Assembly: GCA_019218315.1 (NCBI GenBank)
Contig: JAHUUI010000001.1
Span: 169,722 to 233,721, forward strand
From: Cardiobacteriaceae bacterium TAE3-ERU3
GTDB taxonomy: Bacteria > Pseudomonadota > Gammaproteobacteria > Cardiobacteriales > Cardiobacteriaceae
Length of the DNA stretch: 64,000 bases
Reading direction: 5' to 3'
The notes beneath the pieces were generated by a model. That model did not search any database. It saw nothing but the letters and a program-made list of their open reading frames with translations, and was not told the DNA's origin. Positions 1-10,090 of this stretch are shown here, piece after piece. How positions within the stretch are numbered: position 1 is the first letter of the stretch; every line of letters starts with the position of its first letter. A program made the position numbers and the translations under genes.

Positions 1-1324
1 CCGCCCCAATCGCGACTGCCGAAAAACGGCACACAAATGCCAACGTCATAGCAAATAAAGTACCACTGAGTAACAACCCAACATTGCCATAGCCAATGCT
101 GCGCGTCACAGCATTCAGGCTATGATCTACGCTGGTCGTCACAATCAGCACACCGATTGCCAAAACAGTCCCGGGAATAGCATAACCAAGGGAAGCAATA
201 CGCAACGTCCATTGCCCTTTTCTGCTGCGCACTCGCGCATAGCAATGCAGCAAAAAAGCAACCAAGGCCGCCATTAATGCCGCAGAGAAAGATACTGTAA
301 GCGTTTGAATAGTCATTCGCCCAAATGCAGGCCAGTCTGTGTCAGTGAAATAACGTACTGCTCTACTCAAAAGCCAACCAGCCGGCAATAAAAAGCCAAA
401 ACCAAGAATCAACATACACCAGCCGGTAGCAAGCCACGCCTTGATACCCGATAGTGGCACACGCAGCATTGGCGTATGGCGGTCACTATAGAGGCGCATA
501 TTACGCCGCCCACGTCGCTCAAGAGTGATCAACACGACAATAAACAGCAAAAGCAAGCACGACAACTTAGCCGCAGCCGATAAATCGGACAGCTGCAGCC
601 ACGTATCATAAATGGCAGTCGTGATATGCCATACAGAAAAATACGCCACAGTGCCGTAGTCAGCCAAGGTTTCCATACCAACCAACGTGCAGCCCACAGC
701 GATTGCCGGACGTGCCAGTGGTAATACCACTTTAATAAATATCTGCCATTCACTGCGACCAAGTAAGCGCGCCGCATGAATCAATGATTGGGACTGCTCA
801 GAAAAATTCAGCGATACCAACCAATAAACATAAGGTGAAAATACCAGTGACAAAACAAAAATCGCACCGCCCATGGTTCGCATATCAACGAACCAATAAT
901 CTTGCTGACTTTGCCAGCCAAACCAATCACGTAAAGCAATCTGAACCGGCCCTGCATAGTCGAGTAAATCTGTGTAAACGAAAGCCACCAAATAAGCTGG
1001 CATAGCAATTGGCAGCAATAATGCCCAGCGGAAAATGCGCCGTGCAGGAAAATCATAGCGGGTCACTAACCACGCTGAAGGTACACCCCAAACCACAGCC
1101 ATCGCGCACACGCCGACCAATAGCACCAAGCTATTGCGCACGTAATGCATCAGGACCGTATCGTAGAGATGACGAAAGTTATCAGAAGAATCAGAGATTG
1201 CCACCCAAAACAGGGCAACAATTGGCAGGAACAGAAAAATGGCCGACCCCCACGCTAATGGGGGCCAGCTCTTGGATAAGCCTACAAAAGGCTGAGATGT
1301 CTTAGAGGTCGAATTGAACTTCAT
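1..1324 (-). CDS. fbpB: Iron(III) ABC transporter permease, FbpB/AfuB type (3' end cut by window edge)
   Basis: Inner-membrane permease that passes periplasmic Fe3+ from FbpA into the cytoplasm. The minus strand reads open from an ATG at 1324 to the window edge, 441 codons, so the C-terminus is missing (family usually about 500-550 aa). Hydrophobic segments begin near residue 24 (SAIFLFLPIVALFWVA). The first-half EAA loop, which contacts the ATPase, is visible near residues 184-209 (AARLLGR...VVLPLARPAIAVG). A second permease half starts near residue 280, the fused two-domain form typical of FbpB. The ATG lies inside the last codons of fbpA (23-bp overlap) and has AGGAAG upstream, which points to translational coupling. 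An ATPase gene (fbpC) should lie beyond the edge or elsewhere. The iron substrate is inferred from the family and from fbpA. Confidence 0.88.
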   Translation of the reverse strand, partial: MKFNSTSKTSQPFVGLSKSWPPLAWGSAIFLFLPIVALFWVAISDSSDNFRHLYDTVLMHYVRNSLVLLVGVCAMAVVWGVPSAWLVTRYDFPARRIFRWALLLPIAMPAYLVAFVYTDLLDYAGPVQIALRDWFGWQSQQDYWFVDMRTMGGAIFVLSLVFSPYVYWLVSLNFSEQSQSLIHAARLLGRSEWQIFIKVVLPLARPAIAVGCTLVGMETLADYGTVAYFSVWHITTAIYDTWLQLSDLSAAAKLSCLLLLFIVVLITLERRGRRNMRLYSDRHTPMLRVPLSGIKAWLATGWCMLILGFGFLLPAGWLLSRAVRYFTDTDWPAFGRMTIQTLTVSFSAALMAALVAFLLHCYARVRSRKGQWTLRIASLGYAIPGTVLAIGVLIVTTSVDHSLNAVTRSIGYGNVGLLLSGTLFAMTLAFVCRFSAVAIGA

Positions 1325-2309
1325 CGACAAGCTTCAGCGCTTCCTGATAGTGGCTAGCAACTTTAGTGATGTCAACTTCGTCTTTCTTGAAATCACCCCA
1401 TGAAGCGACCAGCTCAGAAGGCTGAACGTTAGGGTTGACTGGGTATTCAAAGTTATCTTCAGCGTACATGTGCTGAGCTTGATCACCTGTCAGGAAGTCG
1501 ATCAGCTGCATTGCTTCTTCTTTGTTTGGCGCATATTTAGCCAACGCAACACCAGAAACGTTCATGTGCGTGCCATAGGTTTCCTGATCCGGGAAGTTGA
1601 TTACAGCAGACTCAGCCCACTGCTTCTGCTCAGGCTCTTTTTCATTGGTCAACATCTTACCGTAGTAGTAAGAATTGCCGAGTGAATAGTCACAAACGCC
1701 TTCCATAATCGCTTTCACTTGAACACGGTCATTACCTTGTGGTTTACGTGCCAAATTGGCTTTGACGCCTTGCAACCATTCTTTAGCTGCTTCTGCACCT
1801 TCGTGCTCAATGATGGAGGCAACCAAAGATACGTTGTAAGGGTGCTTGCCAGAACGCGTACAAATCTTACCTTTGTACTCATCTTTGGCGAGATCAAGGT
1901 ATGTGAAGCTGTCTGGCAACTTGCCAACGCGCTCTTTAGAAGAGTAAACAGCACGTGCACGCTGAGTCAAAGCGACCCACTCATTGCCACGCATGTTCGC
2001 AGGAATATTTGCATCAACTACTTCAGATTCGATTGGCTGAGTCAAGCCTTCATTAACCAGCTCTTCCAAGCGGCTGATATCTACAGTCAGGACGATATCC
2101 GCTGGGCTATGCTCACCTTCTTGTTTAATACGCTCAGCAAGACCGTCTTTAACGTAGATTGTATTTACTTTGATACCAGTTTCTTTGGTGAAAGCTTCAA
2201 GCATTGGCTTGATCAAGAACTCTTGACGATAAGAGTAAACATTTACATCAGCCAAAGCTGAACCAGTGGTCGCTGCGGCAAGTACTGCTGCTAAGATACG
2301 CATTTTCAT
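1302..2309 (-). CDS. fbpA: Iron(III) ABC transporter periplasmic binding protein
   Basis: Periplasmic ferric-ion receptor of the Fbp/Afu/Fut importer, 335 aa. A signal peptide (MKMRILAAVLAAATTGSALA) is followed by a mature protein starting DVNVYS. The NVYSYR start and the tyrosine cluster NSYYYGKM (residues 212-219) fit the FbpA/FutA family, where neighbouring tyrosines ligate Fe3+. Cysteines at 150 and 206 could form a disulfide (inference). The gene overlaps the permease gene by 23 bp, so the two are one operon. A promoter and Fur-like box lie directly upstream. Thiamine or other oxyanion receptors are the main alternative, but the tyrosine triad and the permease partner favour iron. Confidence 0.9.
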   Translation of the reverse strand: MKMRILAAVLAAATTGSALADVNVYSYRQEFLIKPMLEAFTKETGIKVNTIYVKDGLAERIKQEGEHSPADIVLTVDISRLEELVNEGLTQPIESEVVDANIPANMRGNEWVALTQRARAVYSSKERVGKLPDSFTYLDLAKDEYKGKICTRSGKHPYNVSLVASIIEHEGAEAAKEWLQGVKANLARKPQGNDRVQVKAIMEGVCDYSLGNSYYYGKMLTNEKEPEQKQWAESAVINFPDQETYGTHMNVSGVALAKYAPNKEEAMQLIDFLTGDQAQHMYAEDNFEYPVNPNVQPSELVASWGDFKKDEVDITKVASHYQEALKLVDEVQFDL

Positions 2310-2343
2310 ACATTTTCCTTGTGTTGGTTAATTCGCACAGCGA

Positions 2344-2372
2344 ATCTTATTCACTTTAAGAATCATTGTCAA
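2344..2372 (-). promoter_or_regulatory. fbpAB promoter overlapping a Fur-like box
   Basis: On the minus strand a perfect -35 TTGACA (2367-2372), a 17-bp spacer and -10 TAAGAT (2344-2349) stand about 35 bp upstream of the fbpA ATG. The 19-mer GACAATGATTCTTAAAGTG (2352-2370) covers the spacer and the -35 edge and matches the Fur consensus GATAATGATAATCATTATC at 11 of 19 positions, best in the left half (ACAATGAT). Repression by Fe2+-Fur is the expected control for an iron importer; the box itself is only a moderate match. Confidence 0.55.
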
Positions 2373-2393
2373 CACTATTAATTTCTATGCGTT

Positions 2394-2930
2394 TCACCTT
2401 ATGCATTCAGAGGTTCTATCATCGCCTCCGAAAACCTTCTTTACTTCGGAGTCTTTGCTATAATCGGCTGCCACAGCAGGAAAACTTGGGGCTCCATAAT
2501 TTCCACTAGATATATATTTAGCATATTGATCTCCAGATGAACTAAAGATAAATGCCCCACATTTAGATGACTTCTTTTGAGCTGATCCAGTTGGGTATGC
2601 AACTAAAATGTAGCGAGATAAATCATCTGCAGGGACACTTACATCAAACTCATAGTTATGCCCACAATCATCACAAAGTGTTTTGATGGGAAGGTCATTC
2701 TTGACAATTTTGTTCGCTGCATCACCACGGATTTTCGTATACCCCAAAAAACGCATGTTCATTCGTTCCATAAACAGCACATTTTCTCGTAGTGCGTTGG
2801 TTGCTCTATTCTCCCAACTACGGACAACATAGCGCTGATAACTCGGCATAGCTATCGCGGCTAAAATACCCATAATAGCAAGAACAATCATAAGCTCTAT
2901 GAGCGTGAAACCACTATTATTTCTCGACAT
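2394..2930 (-). CDS. pilE: Type IV pilus minor pilin, PilE-like
   Basis: Minor pilin thought to join PilV, PilW, PilX and FimU in the complex that primes pilus assembly. The protein is 178 aa with a class III prepilin leader MSRNNSG followed by [14 protein letters not shown]: the Gly before the cleavage site and Glu5 of the mature chain are present, as PilD needs. The globular part has four cysteines (two in CDDC, then KCGA and SECI near the end) suited to a C-terminal disulfide loop. The ATG at 2930 was chosen because it gives a 7-residue leader; the frame is open further upstream but only through pilY1. It overlaps the pilY1 stop by 14 bp and is the last gene of the operon. Function follows from order and the N-terminal signature. 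Confidence 0.85.
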   Translation of the reverse strand: MSRNNSGFTLIELMIVLAIMGILAAIAMPSYQRYVVRSWENRATNALRENVLFMERMNMRFLGYTKIRGDAANKIVKNDLPIKTLCDDCGHNYEFDVSVPADDLSRYILVAYPTGSAQKKSSKCGAFIFSSSGDQYAKYISSGNYGAPSFPAVAADYSKDSEVKKVFGGDDRTSECIR

Positions 2931-5900
2931 TAATATTTTCCTCTTGCAAAATCTGCTTCCACGAGCGTAAGTGATTTTCAAAACAACCACGTAACGCCAA
3001 AGTATTACCTTCTGCATCAGTTGCAGTTGGGAAAATTATCTGTTTCTCGACCTCACAGATGACATCCTTGGACTTAAATTGCTCATTATTCTGATTATCA
3101 TAATTTACTTCTGTCTTTTTAAGTGTCGCAAGCCCCCCCCCTAAAGAAGCATACCCACCTTTTAACTGTACTGATGCTGCATTGACAGTGGCATTTTGCC
3201 CGCTAGGACCATTTTTTCCTACAGTAACTTGATCACTAGCGTCTGTCTGACCATCACCAGTTAAATCAAAAGGCGATTTAGTCAAGTATTTTCCAGTGAA
3301 TCTATCAAGCATATAGAAGCGAGCGATCCCTGTCTCGCCCCCCTGCACTTGAATTTCAGTGCCACCACAACTACTTTGCTTCCTAACTCTTTGCCCTTGT
3401 CTTGGGCTAAATGAAATGAAGTAAAGCTCATCATCAATAATTATTGACTGATTGACAACGCGCTCTCTGTAACCATTTTTAGAATGAGAGTTTCCATCAG
3501 GATCAGAAACAGTATAGTTCTCCTTCGGAAAATCCAGCACCCATCCAAAATAATTACCTGACTGTCGGCCTCTTAAATCAATATTTGCATAATCTATCCG
3601 AGAGAAATCAGAGTTTATTCCATTATCTGTACTTTTCGCATCCCTAATGCCACGAATTTCACCAAAATTAGTGACCAGTTTTTTACGCTCTGAATCATTA
3701 TCAATATTAGGATTCTCTATATTAAATGCTTCCTTAGCAAAAAGATTTGCACGCTTCAATGGTAATGATGTACTTCCAGTAGTTCCATTCGCCATAGAAG
3801 TCATAAATCTAAAATTATCCATTACAACATAAAATGACTGTGGATCAGAATTCAGCGCATCGTCTGTAGAAAATAGCTTACCAGTTCCAAAATAAAGCAT
3901 AACGCCTTCACCATCAGGACTATCCGCAATAGTTATTTGCGAAGTAATTGGCTGTGCTTTACCATTCACATCCTCAGCTGTAAACAAAGGCGTAGCTTTT
4001 GGGATAGCTGCATATGCAGCATCCATAGCTATTTGTGCAGATGCGAGCTCTTGCTCAAGTAATTGTTTTTCTTTTTCAAGGGCTTCTTTTTGAGCCTGTG
4101 TTTTAGCGTCTGCTATTTTTAAGCTAATAGCAAATACAGACTCTTGTGCCAATATAAATTCATCTCGCTTTCGATAGAAGTTAGTTAATTTATCTGTATA
4201 TACCTGATCCTGATAAGACAAAGTAATTTTTTGATCTTTCCATCCGCCAAGATCAAACTTCCAAACATTGCCCTGCAAATCTCCAGCGTAAACGAAATCT
4301 GCACCTCCATCAAAATCTACATCTTGCACAGTCAAAGGACCTAAACCGTTGCCTTCTCCTTTTGGCGCAATAGCTTTCGTGTCAACTTGCGAAATCACCC
4401 GACCAGTTTCTGCATCAAGTACAAGCAGTGATGCTGAGTTACTACTACTGTTGTAACCATTTGCAATCAACACCACCCACTTTCCATCACTCTTTTCTGG
4501 CGTAGAAGTATCCGCTAGCCATACGATCCGTGGTTTGGACATAACATTACCGAGCATTAATGGTAAATCTTCCCCGGTCTTTTCCCAACGAATTAATTCT
4601 TGGGGCTTATTTAAGCTATTTTTGTTCAAATCGAAAGCAAATACTGATTCACCACCGGCCCCCATGCTACCGACAGCCAAAGTATGCCAACTGCCATCAG
4701 TAAATTGGATGTCTTTCACATCGAATTGCCCACCAACCAAAGTACCACCTTTATATCCAGGTCTAGTGGTAGCTGCTAATTTGGTGAAGGCGCCACGAGG
4801 TATATACTGAAAAATAGCATCACCAGTATTACCATTCAATGCGTAGACTTTTCCATCATCACTTCCAAAGAGAACTAATGGTTGCCGGCCACCAGAATAA
4901 GTATAGGTAGGGTTATGTTTATCATCTCCAAACTTCCCTGTAACTTCGGCCGTTAAAAAGTTTTTATACCCTTTACTGTTATAGAGCGGATGAAAATTAC
5001 TTAGTGTTCCTCGATTACCAACAAAAACAGGAGGGCTATAAATAACTTCACCAATAAATCCCGGTACGCTAGATGAAGAACTCTTCTCGCCAAGTTTCCC
5101 ACGTACACGATAAATAGCTGGATCCAACGTATTGGCAGTTACGGTCTTATCCGGCGTATCTCCAGCTATATCATTATTACTACGGACAAACTTACCACGG
5201 ATATAATCAACCCTACCTTTCCCGATTCCTTCACCATCTCCATCCTTAAGGGCTTGCTGCTGACCTACGTCAAGATTTTCCCACAAAAATTCTACCGCTT
5301 GCTTATTCGCAGACCCGCTTGATGCAAGTGTATATATCTTATTACTAACATCTGCATAGCCTTTGTTGCCATTTTTGGAAAGAAGATCATATCTTTTTTG
5401 TGCAGCATTCCACTCAGGATTTTTTTTAGTTGCCCCGCTACAATCAGATTTAGTAAGCCCTTTGGCAGTTGTACTGATCTTTTGGGTGGAATTCGTACAT
5501 AACTGATAGCCTTCAATATCACCCGTGTGCTTTGAAACATCCACCACAGCAGAATACATCATTGCCCCACCAACTTGAGTACTGGTAATATTAGTATTAC
5601 TAACCGTTCCAGATATTTTACTTTTCAGTGGCAAAACTGATGCAGCCTTAATCCGAGCAGCTATACGATCTATAACCTTCTGAAACGATGCAGGATCATC
5701 AACAGGTAATGCTTCACCTCGACCCATTTTTGCTGCTTTAGCAAAATCTCTTTCTACGCTATTAACCGACCCACTTCGAATAGTTCCATCTTCGACGGCT
5801 CTAAAATAGCCTTCAATATTATCTTCATTAGCTAAGTCTGGATATTTTTTATTATACTTGTCTCGTAAACCTTTCCAAGCCGGAAGCCCATCAATTAGAC

Positions 5901-7179
5901 CAATAGAATAAAAGGTTAAATGTTGCCAAGTGGCTGGATCATTCTTCCTGTCCCACATAATAGGGATTTCGGCACCATTTTTCCCTTGGGCACGCGGTAT
6001 TGGATCCCCATTTTCATCGCGATAAGCGTATTGGTCTGTTTCATTTCCATGAGCATCTTTAATTTTCTCAGCATTCCAAAAAGGTGCAACATCATTTTCC
6101 AAATCAGGCCGCAAGTCAGTAACCCAACCATAGAATGCAAAATCAGAAAGCTTTATCCCATATGCTCTATATTTTCCATTTCCTCTAGAATACCTGAAAT
6201 CATCAGAATAATTATAGCCATACTCCAAGTCTGCCGGGTCATATTCAGTGAATGTTTTATTGTGAATCAATAAAGGTGCACCAAGCTTACGCTTTTTATC
6301 TGAAAATTGAGGGGTGTTATTCTGATTATGAGCATCTCGCCCATTATCAATCACGTCCCCATCCACACCTTGAAAACTTGTATAGGCCCCTCCATTATAA
6401 CCACCATCCGCGATTACAATCGCAAAGTTAGGGCGACAGCTCTTTATGTTACTTCCATCTCTTGCTTTTATTGGATAACCATAATCTTCATTCTTAACAG
6501 AAACAAACTCATCTGCAAAAAAATCCAGCTCTTTGCCTAATGGAGATGTTGCCGCTGAGTAGTGAGGCCGGTATTGACCATTAACATTATGGATTACCGA
6601 TTGAATTAACTCTACCACTGCCTCAGTCAGTGGTGTCCCTCCTGACGGGTGCAACTTAGAAACCCATGAATAAAACTGCTGAGCATAATCATCTGAAAAA
6701 TCGCGAGGAATTAAATTCAATCGATTTCTTTGGTTTTTAGTCAATGGAGGGTACAAACTATAACCGGGATAGTCATGCTCGTAAGCACTTTGAAGCGATG
6801 GATACCCCCCATTCCATTGTGGATTATTTATAGAAGAAAAGCCTAACCTAACCTGCCCTTCGAGCTGCTTTAACCCATTAATGAGGCCTGCAGCAACAAC
6901 TTGCATTCTGTTAAACCCACCAGGGTCTGTGAAAGTTTTCCCATTAACAGTTAATGATTTTGCACTATTAACTCTCCTTCCCATACTGCCTGAGTTATCC
7001 ACCACAACAAAAATATTTGGCTTAATCGGCTCAGGAGTCGTATCGTTAATAAATTCACCACCGCCAGTAACAGGAGGATACCGATCAATTTTTACTACCG
7101 CGTCTGCTGCAAGCGCATGTTCTATGCTCCATAGCACTAAAACACCTATAACAGCCTGGCTGATTTTATTTCTTAACAT
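2917..7179 (-). CDS. pilY1: Type IV pilus tip adhesin and assembly factor PilY1/PilC
   Basis: Large secreted pilus-associated protein (1420 aa) that in Pseudomonas and Neisseria works at the pilus tip in adhesion, retraction control and surface sensing. Start ATG 7179 has AGGGGGAA just upstream and yields a signal peptide ending near HALAADA. A von Willebrand A-like domain follows, with MIDAS motif DNSGS at residues 61-65 and GGTPLTEA further on. The C-terminal PilY1 beta-propeller is recognised by [13 protein letters not shown] and by the calcium-loop type sequence DVDFDGGAD near residue 952, followed by [14 protein letters not shown] charged, Ala/Glu/Lys-rich stretch at about 1010-1053 looks like a coiled coil inserted into the propeller. 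The protein is longer than P. aeruginosa PilY1 (about 1160 aa). Codons 1347-1349 are a run of nine G, a possible slippage site. Confidence 0.93.
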   Translation of the reverse strand: MLRNKISQAVIGVLVLWSIEHALAADAVVKIDRYPPVTGGGEFINDTTPEPIKPNIFVVVDNSGSMGRRVNSAKSLTVNGKTFTDPGGFNRMQVVAAGLINGLKQLEGQVRLGFSSINNPQWNGGYPSLQSAYEHDYPGYSLYPPLTKNQRNRLNLIPRDFSDDYAQQFYSWVSKLHPSGGTPLTEAVVELIQSVIHNVNGQYRPHYSAATSPLGKELDFFADEFVSVKNEDYGYPIKARDGSNIKSCRPNFAIVIADGGYNGGAYTSFQGVDGDVIDNGRDAHNQNNTPQFSDKKRKLGAPLLIHNKTFTEYDPADLEYGYNYSDDFRYSRGNGKYRAYGIKLSDFAFYGWVTDLRPDLENDVAPFWNAEKIKDAHGNETDQYAYRDENGDPIPRAQGKNGAEIPIMWDRKNDPATWQHLTFYSIGLIDGLPAWKGLRDKYNKKYPDLANEDNIEGYFRAVEDGTIRSGSVNSVERDFAKAAKMGRGEALPVDDPASFQKVIDRIAARIKAASVLPLKSKISGTVSNTNITSTQVGGAMMYSAVVDVSKHTGDIEGYQLCTNSTQKISTTAKGLTKSDCSGATKKNPEWNAAQKRYDLLSKNGNKGYADVSNKIYTLASSGSANKQAVEFLWENLDVGQQQALKDGDGEGIGKGRVDYIRGKFVRSNNDIAGDTPDKTVTANTLDPAIYRVRGKLGEKSSSSSVPGFIGEVIYSPPVFVGNRGTLSNFHPLYNSKGYKNFLTAEVTGKFGDDKHNPTYTYSGGRQPLVLFGSDDGKVYALNGNTGDAIFQYIPRGAFTKLAATTRPGYKGGTLVGGQFDVKDIQFTDGSWHTLAVGSMGAGGESVFAFDLNKNSLNKPQELIRWEKTGEDLPLMLGNVMSKPRIVWLADTSTPEKSDGKWVVLIANGYNSSSNSASLLVLDAETGRVISQVDTKAIAPKGEGNGLGPLTVQDVDFDGGADFVYAGDLQGNVWKFDLGGWKDQKITLSYQDQVYTDKLTNFYRKRDEFILAQESVFAISLKIADAKTQAQKEALEKEKQLLEQELASAQIAMDAAYAAIPKATPLFTAEDVNGKAQPITSQITIADSPDGEGVMLYFGTGKLFSTDDALNSDPQSFYVVMDNFRFMTSMANGTTGSTSLPLKRANLFAKEAFNIENPNIDNDSERKKLVTNFGEIRGIRDAKSTDNGINSDFSRIDYANIDLRGRQSGNYFGWVLDFPKENYTVSDPDGNSHSKNGYRERVVNQSIIIDDELYFISFSPRQGQRVRKQSSCGGTEIQVQGGETGIARFYMLDRFTGKYLTKSPFDLTGDGQTDASDQVTVGKNGPSGQNATVNAASVQLKGGYASLGGGLATLKKTEVNYDNQNNEQFKSKDVICEVEKQIIFPTATDAEGNTLALRGCFENHLRSWKQILQEENINVEK
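3133..3141 (-). repeat. Nine-G homopolymer in pilY1
   Basis: Nine consecutive C on the plus strand are read as nine G in the pilY1 message, encoding Gly-Gly-Gly at 1347-1349. Loss of one G leads to a stop after about nine further codons, and gain of one G to a stop after four or five, so either slip removes the last 71 residues including two cysteines. The tract length is in the range known to slip in other bacteria; phase variation here is inference. Confidence 0.7.
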
Positions 7180-7209
7180 ATTTCCCCCTACAAAGATCCA
7201 ATGCAATCT

Positions 7210-7836
7210 TTAAATATACTGAACACCGGTAACACCTTGCACAATGTTACGCCCCGTCAAAAATCCTTTTCCCAAAATAGTAATGCGGTAAAAGTAAGCA
7301 CCACGCATACTATCTATATCCGTTACTGTCTGTGATTTTGTTATAAATTCAATAAAGATTTTTGGCTGCTTTTCGATATCTGCTCCAAAAATACCCTCAC
7401 ACGATAAATCTACGCTACTATTATTTCTCTTCAACCAAATACTTAGCTCTGGACACGTCAATGCCTTACTACTTTTCCCATCCCATGGGAAATCTGGCTG
7501 CCCGTAAAGTGGCTCATTAATACCACTCTTTACAGTTGCGCCAACAGTTTTAGCAGCCAGTTCAGGGGTTGTCCAAATTACAGTTTCTTGATAGTCAGGT
7601 TCTTTACTAATTGCGATACCCGGCGGTAAAGCAACCTGTTCCAAAGCAAAACGGACGCGCCCTAACATAGCTTCAGCCTGATCAAATGCCTCAACTTGTT
7701 GTGCCTGAGACAAACCAATAACCATATTATTTTTCGAACGATTCACGCCTACTATAACGAGAATTGACATAATAATCAGGATCATCAATACAACGAATAG
7801 AATAGCACCAGTTTGTTTTTGTTTTGATCTATACAT
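7210..7836 (-). CDS. pilX: Type IV pilus minor pilin PilX
   Basis: PilX-type minor pilin, 208 aa, part of the priming complex at the pilus base or tip. Residues 1-10 are basic and polar (MYRSKQKQTG), then AILFVVLMILIIMSILVIVGV forms the membrane helix. Glu5 is absent, as is common in PilX/GspK-like proteins. The ATG at 7836 is preferred over the in-frame ATG at 7848 because GGAG lies six bases before it and the upstream ATG overlaps the pilW stop (TAATG) with no ribosome site of its own. Two cysteines (CPELS and SCEG) may pair. The pilY1 start lies 30 bp downstream. Confidence 0.82.
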   Translation of the reverse strand: MYRSKQKQTGAILFVVLMILIIMSILVIVGVNRSKNNMVIGLSQAQQVEAFDQAEAMLGRVRFALEQVALPPGIAISKEPDYQETVIWTTPELAAKTVGATVKSGINEPLYGQPDFPWDGKSSKALTCPELSIWLKRNNSSVDLSCEGIFGADIEKQPKIFIEFITKSQTVTDIDSMRGAYFYRITILGKGFLTGRNIVQGVTGVQYI

Positions 7837-7847
7837 TTTATTCTCCA

Positions 7848-8957
7848 TTAATTCCGTGGATCAATGACACGAACGAATGGACGCCGACCATTATCATCAG
7901 CCATTATTAAAGTTATTTTTACTGGTAAATTTTTATTCCAATTATTTACCATATTACGCTCATCTGTTGTATGCCAAGCAGTCTCTCCGCTAACGGGATC
8001 TTCATATAGATACTCTATATTCATGCTTGCAACTCCATCGATTAGTTCATTTGTTGCATTATTTGTATCATCAGCTAACAAATCTTTCTCATACAACGCC
8101 AATCCGTCGCTACCTTTAGCCACAAAATATATTTTAGAAGCCAATCCAGATACTAGCCCAACCTGACCTGTATGGTAATGCTTATGCATAAATTGAGCAC
8201 TACCACCACGTTTGTTATTTGGAGCAGGCAATATATTCTTACTCAGTTTATCGCTAGACAATACTGGGTAATATACTATCTCTGTATAGTCACAATCTGA
8301 CACCATCAACCATTGATTTTCACCAGCCACTGACTTTTTGTCACCTGAAGTCGAGCCAGAAACTCCCTTAGTTTCCTTTGTTTTTATAATTGTTGACAAT
8401 GGACTAGATAAAACCAAATCATGAAAGCGACTAGTCGACATCTCCTCTTGCATCGAACGGTTTTCTTTAGTAGGGATATCTCCTCCTCCCAGTGGATTCG
8501 GGCCGCTAACATCCAAGATTTGGAGTGTTGTAGGCAGAGAATATGTCATCAATAATGCTTCAGATCCATTTGGTAACTCTAGCGATGTATTTAAGTCATT
8601 ATCAGTCATATTTGCAAAAGAACGCAGCCTCATGTCACTATACGTCCTATTATTTTCCAATAATGGTAATTTGCTATACAAATTCTTATCTACCGCGTCA
8701 AAACTGGGATTCATTAGCAACTTTTCCCCCACAGGCTTGACACAAAGCCCTGCACCAGACATACGAATTTGCCGCGATAGCTCATTCAACGCAAAATTTG
8801 CTTTATCCTGAGTACTACTCAAAATATTTTGCTCTCTATTACTTGAGTAGAAACCAGAATACAAATTCATAATTGCAATCATAATTACACTACTTACTAG
8901 CAAGGCAATCAATATTTCAATTAAAGAAAGGCCTTTATAAGAGTTCATTTTTTTCAT
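7848..8957 (-). CDS. pilW: Type IV pilus minor pilin PilW
   Basis: Large minor pilin, 369 aa, the usual size of PilW. The prepilin signature is MKKMNSYKG followed by LSLIEILIALLVSSVIMIAIMNLYSGF, with Glu5 present. Start ATG 8957 shares one base with the pilV stop (TAATG) and has AGGA eight bases upstream; longer readings begin inside pilV. The globular domain has C-terminal strands with a polar, Asp/Asn-rich surface. It sits between pilV and pilX in the Pseudomonas order. The role as part of the PilVWX-FimU-PilE priming complex is taken from that family. Confidence 0.85.
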   Translation of the reverse strand: MKKMNSYKGLSLIEILIALLVSSVIMIAIMNLYSGFYSSNREQNILSSTQDKANFALNELSRQIRMSGAGLCVKPVGEKLLMNPSFDAVDKNLYSKLPLLENNRTYSDMRLRSFANMTDNDLNTSLELPNGSEALLMTYSLPTTLQILDVSGPNPLGGGDIPTKENRSMQEEMSTSRFHDLVLSSPLSTIIKTKETKGVSGSTSGDKKSVAGENQWLMVSDCDYTEIVYYPVLSSDKLSKNILPAPNNKRGGSAQFMHKHYHTGQVGLVSGLASKIYFVAKGSDGLALYEKDLLADDTNNATNELIDGVASMNIEYLYEDPVSGETAWHTTDERNMVNNWNKNLPVKITLIMADDNGRRPFVRVIDPRN

Positions 8958-9535
8958 TAGAATATCCTCGTAACTTCTACTGTATCGATATTCCATTTTG
9001 TCGCGAGTGGATCAAGATTTGCACAATCATTTTTACTGAAAGGCATAGTTTGATTATTGTCACCATCATTATCCACACTACCTCTTCCTGCACTGAACCA
9101 CCACAATTTCACATTCATTGTGATAGAATTGCCAGCTACGGTAGTTGTATCTCCATTGATACAAACAAGACTACTGCCGGCATTTGGCAACGCATCTATC
9201 AGTAAGTTGTTAATCATTTTTGCTCGCCAATCACACTTAGCACCCTGTAAGTCACACTCTCCAGATACCAAATTTATCACCCAGCCTTTTTTATTAGCAT
9301 CCGCTGATATAAGGTCCATAATAGAAAGTGCTATAGCATTATGTTCAGTCTTTGTGTAAGAAGCTATAACGCCTCGATCTGCACGTACTTGCAAAAAAAC
9401 CAAAGGCAGAACCGCAACTCCGACGATTAGCATCGCAACAATAACTTCTAGCATTGCCATACCTTTATTTTTTAATGCATAAATTGACAGCCCCTTATTT
9501 AGCCTATTTTTTAGGCAAATTTTATTTGCATTCAT
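8957..9535 (-). CDS. pilV: Type IV pilus minor pilin PilV
   Basis: PilV-type minor pilin, 192 aa. The prepilin cleavage site is KNKG/MAMLEVIVAMLIVG, with the mature chain starting at Met and Glu5 present. The leader is unusually long (about 25 residues) if translation begins at ATG 9535. That ATG is favoured over the TTG at 9544 because TAGGA lies nine bases before it and touches the TTG. No in-frame ATG lies closer to the cleavage site except the two at the site itself. Cysteines at GECDLQGAKCDW and SLVC may pair. The start overlaps the fimU stop by 14 bp. Confidence 0.83.
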   Translation of the reverse strand: MNANKICLKNRLNKGLSIYALKNKGMAMLEVIVAMLIVGVAVLPLVFLQVRADRGVIASYTKTEHNAIALSIMDLISADANKKGWVINLVSGECDLQGAKCDWRAKMINNLLIDALPNAGSSLVCINGDTTTVAGNSITMNVKLWWFSAGRGSVDNDGDNNQTMPFSKNDCANLDPLATKWNIDTVEVTRIF

Positions 9536-10052
9536 TATAGACAATCCTACCTAATTTATTTATTTTAAAGCATATTTTATAGCCATTCTCTGACTTATCC
9601 GCTATCGTAATACTAGGAGGAACCCCTGTAGAAAATAGAACCTTAGACCCACCACCTAGATAACTTATATATTTTATCGGTTTACCATTACCTATCGGAC
9701 GTATTGTTACAGCACTATCATCTATATCGAAATAAGAGATGAAATCTTTGGCCTCAAAAGTAGCATCACCACTAGAATCTACAAAAGCTACGATCCCATT
9801 TCCCCATTTACCTGCTTCACCACAAGAGTCACGTTCATTTTTTTTTGCTGGGCAAATCGTCACACGTATATTACGCTCGATTGCTGTAATGCGCGCCATA
9901 TTAAGTGCATTCTCAAAACTTGCCACCACTTTCTGTACATTTGCACGCTGAATGCTCCTTTGAAAGGAAGGGTAAGCCATAGCAGATAAAATACCGATCA
10001 AAACCAGCACCACCATAGCCTCCAAGAGGGTAAATCCTTTTTTATATTTCAC
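9522..10052 (-). CDS. fimU: FimU/FimT-like minor pilin (GspH family), first gene of the minor pilin operon
   Basis: GspH/FimT-family pseudopilin, 176 aa. From GTG 10052 it reads MKYKKG then FTLLEAMVVLVLIGILSAMAYPSF, a standard six-residue leader ending in Gly with Glu5 present. The frame is open upstream to a TTG at 10106, but that TTG lies within the -24 element of a sigma54 promoter, and no ATG, GTG or TTG occurs in frame between the predicted transcript start and this GTG. AAGG stands nine bases before the GTG. The domain has the CPAKKNERDSC and CFKI...NEC cysteines typical of GspH/FimT proteins. FimU versus FimT is decided by position only. Confidence 0.82.
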   Translation of the reverse strand: MKYKKGFTLLEAMVVLVLIGILSAMAYPSFQRSIQRANVQKVVASFENALNMARITAIERNIRVTICPAKKNERDSCGEAGKWGNGIVAFVDSSGDATFEAKDFISYFDIDDSAVTIRPIGNGKPIKYISYLGGGSKVLFSTGVPPSITIADKSENGYKICFKINKLGRIVYNECK

Positions 10053-10090
10053 AATTTTATGCCTTAAACACTTCAGCTTTAAATATATAA

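Noticed and set aside
1719-2261. 180-codon plus-strand frame opposite fbpA
   Set aside because: It is the antisense of a clear gene, has odd composition and no ribosome site.
2931-3017. N-terminal extension of the PilE-like pilin
   Set aside because: The frame is open upstream through the end of pilY1, but ATG 2930 gives the normal short prepilin leader; the longer form would put 29 extra residues before it.
7837-7848. Upstream ATG (7848) as the start of pilX
   Set aside because: It overlaps the pilW stop without a ribosome site, whereas GGAG stands at the right distance from ATG 7836.
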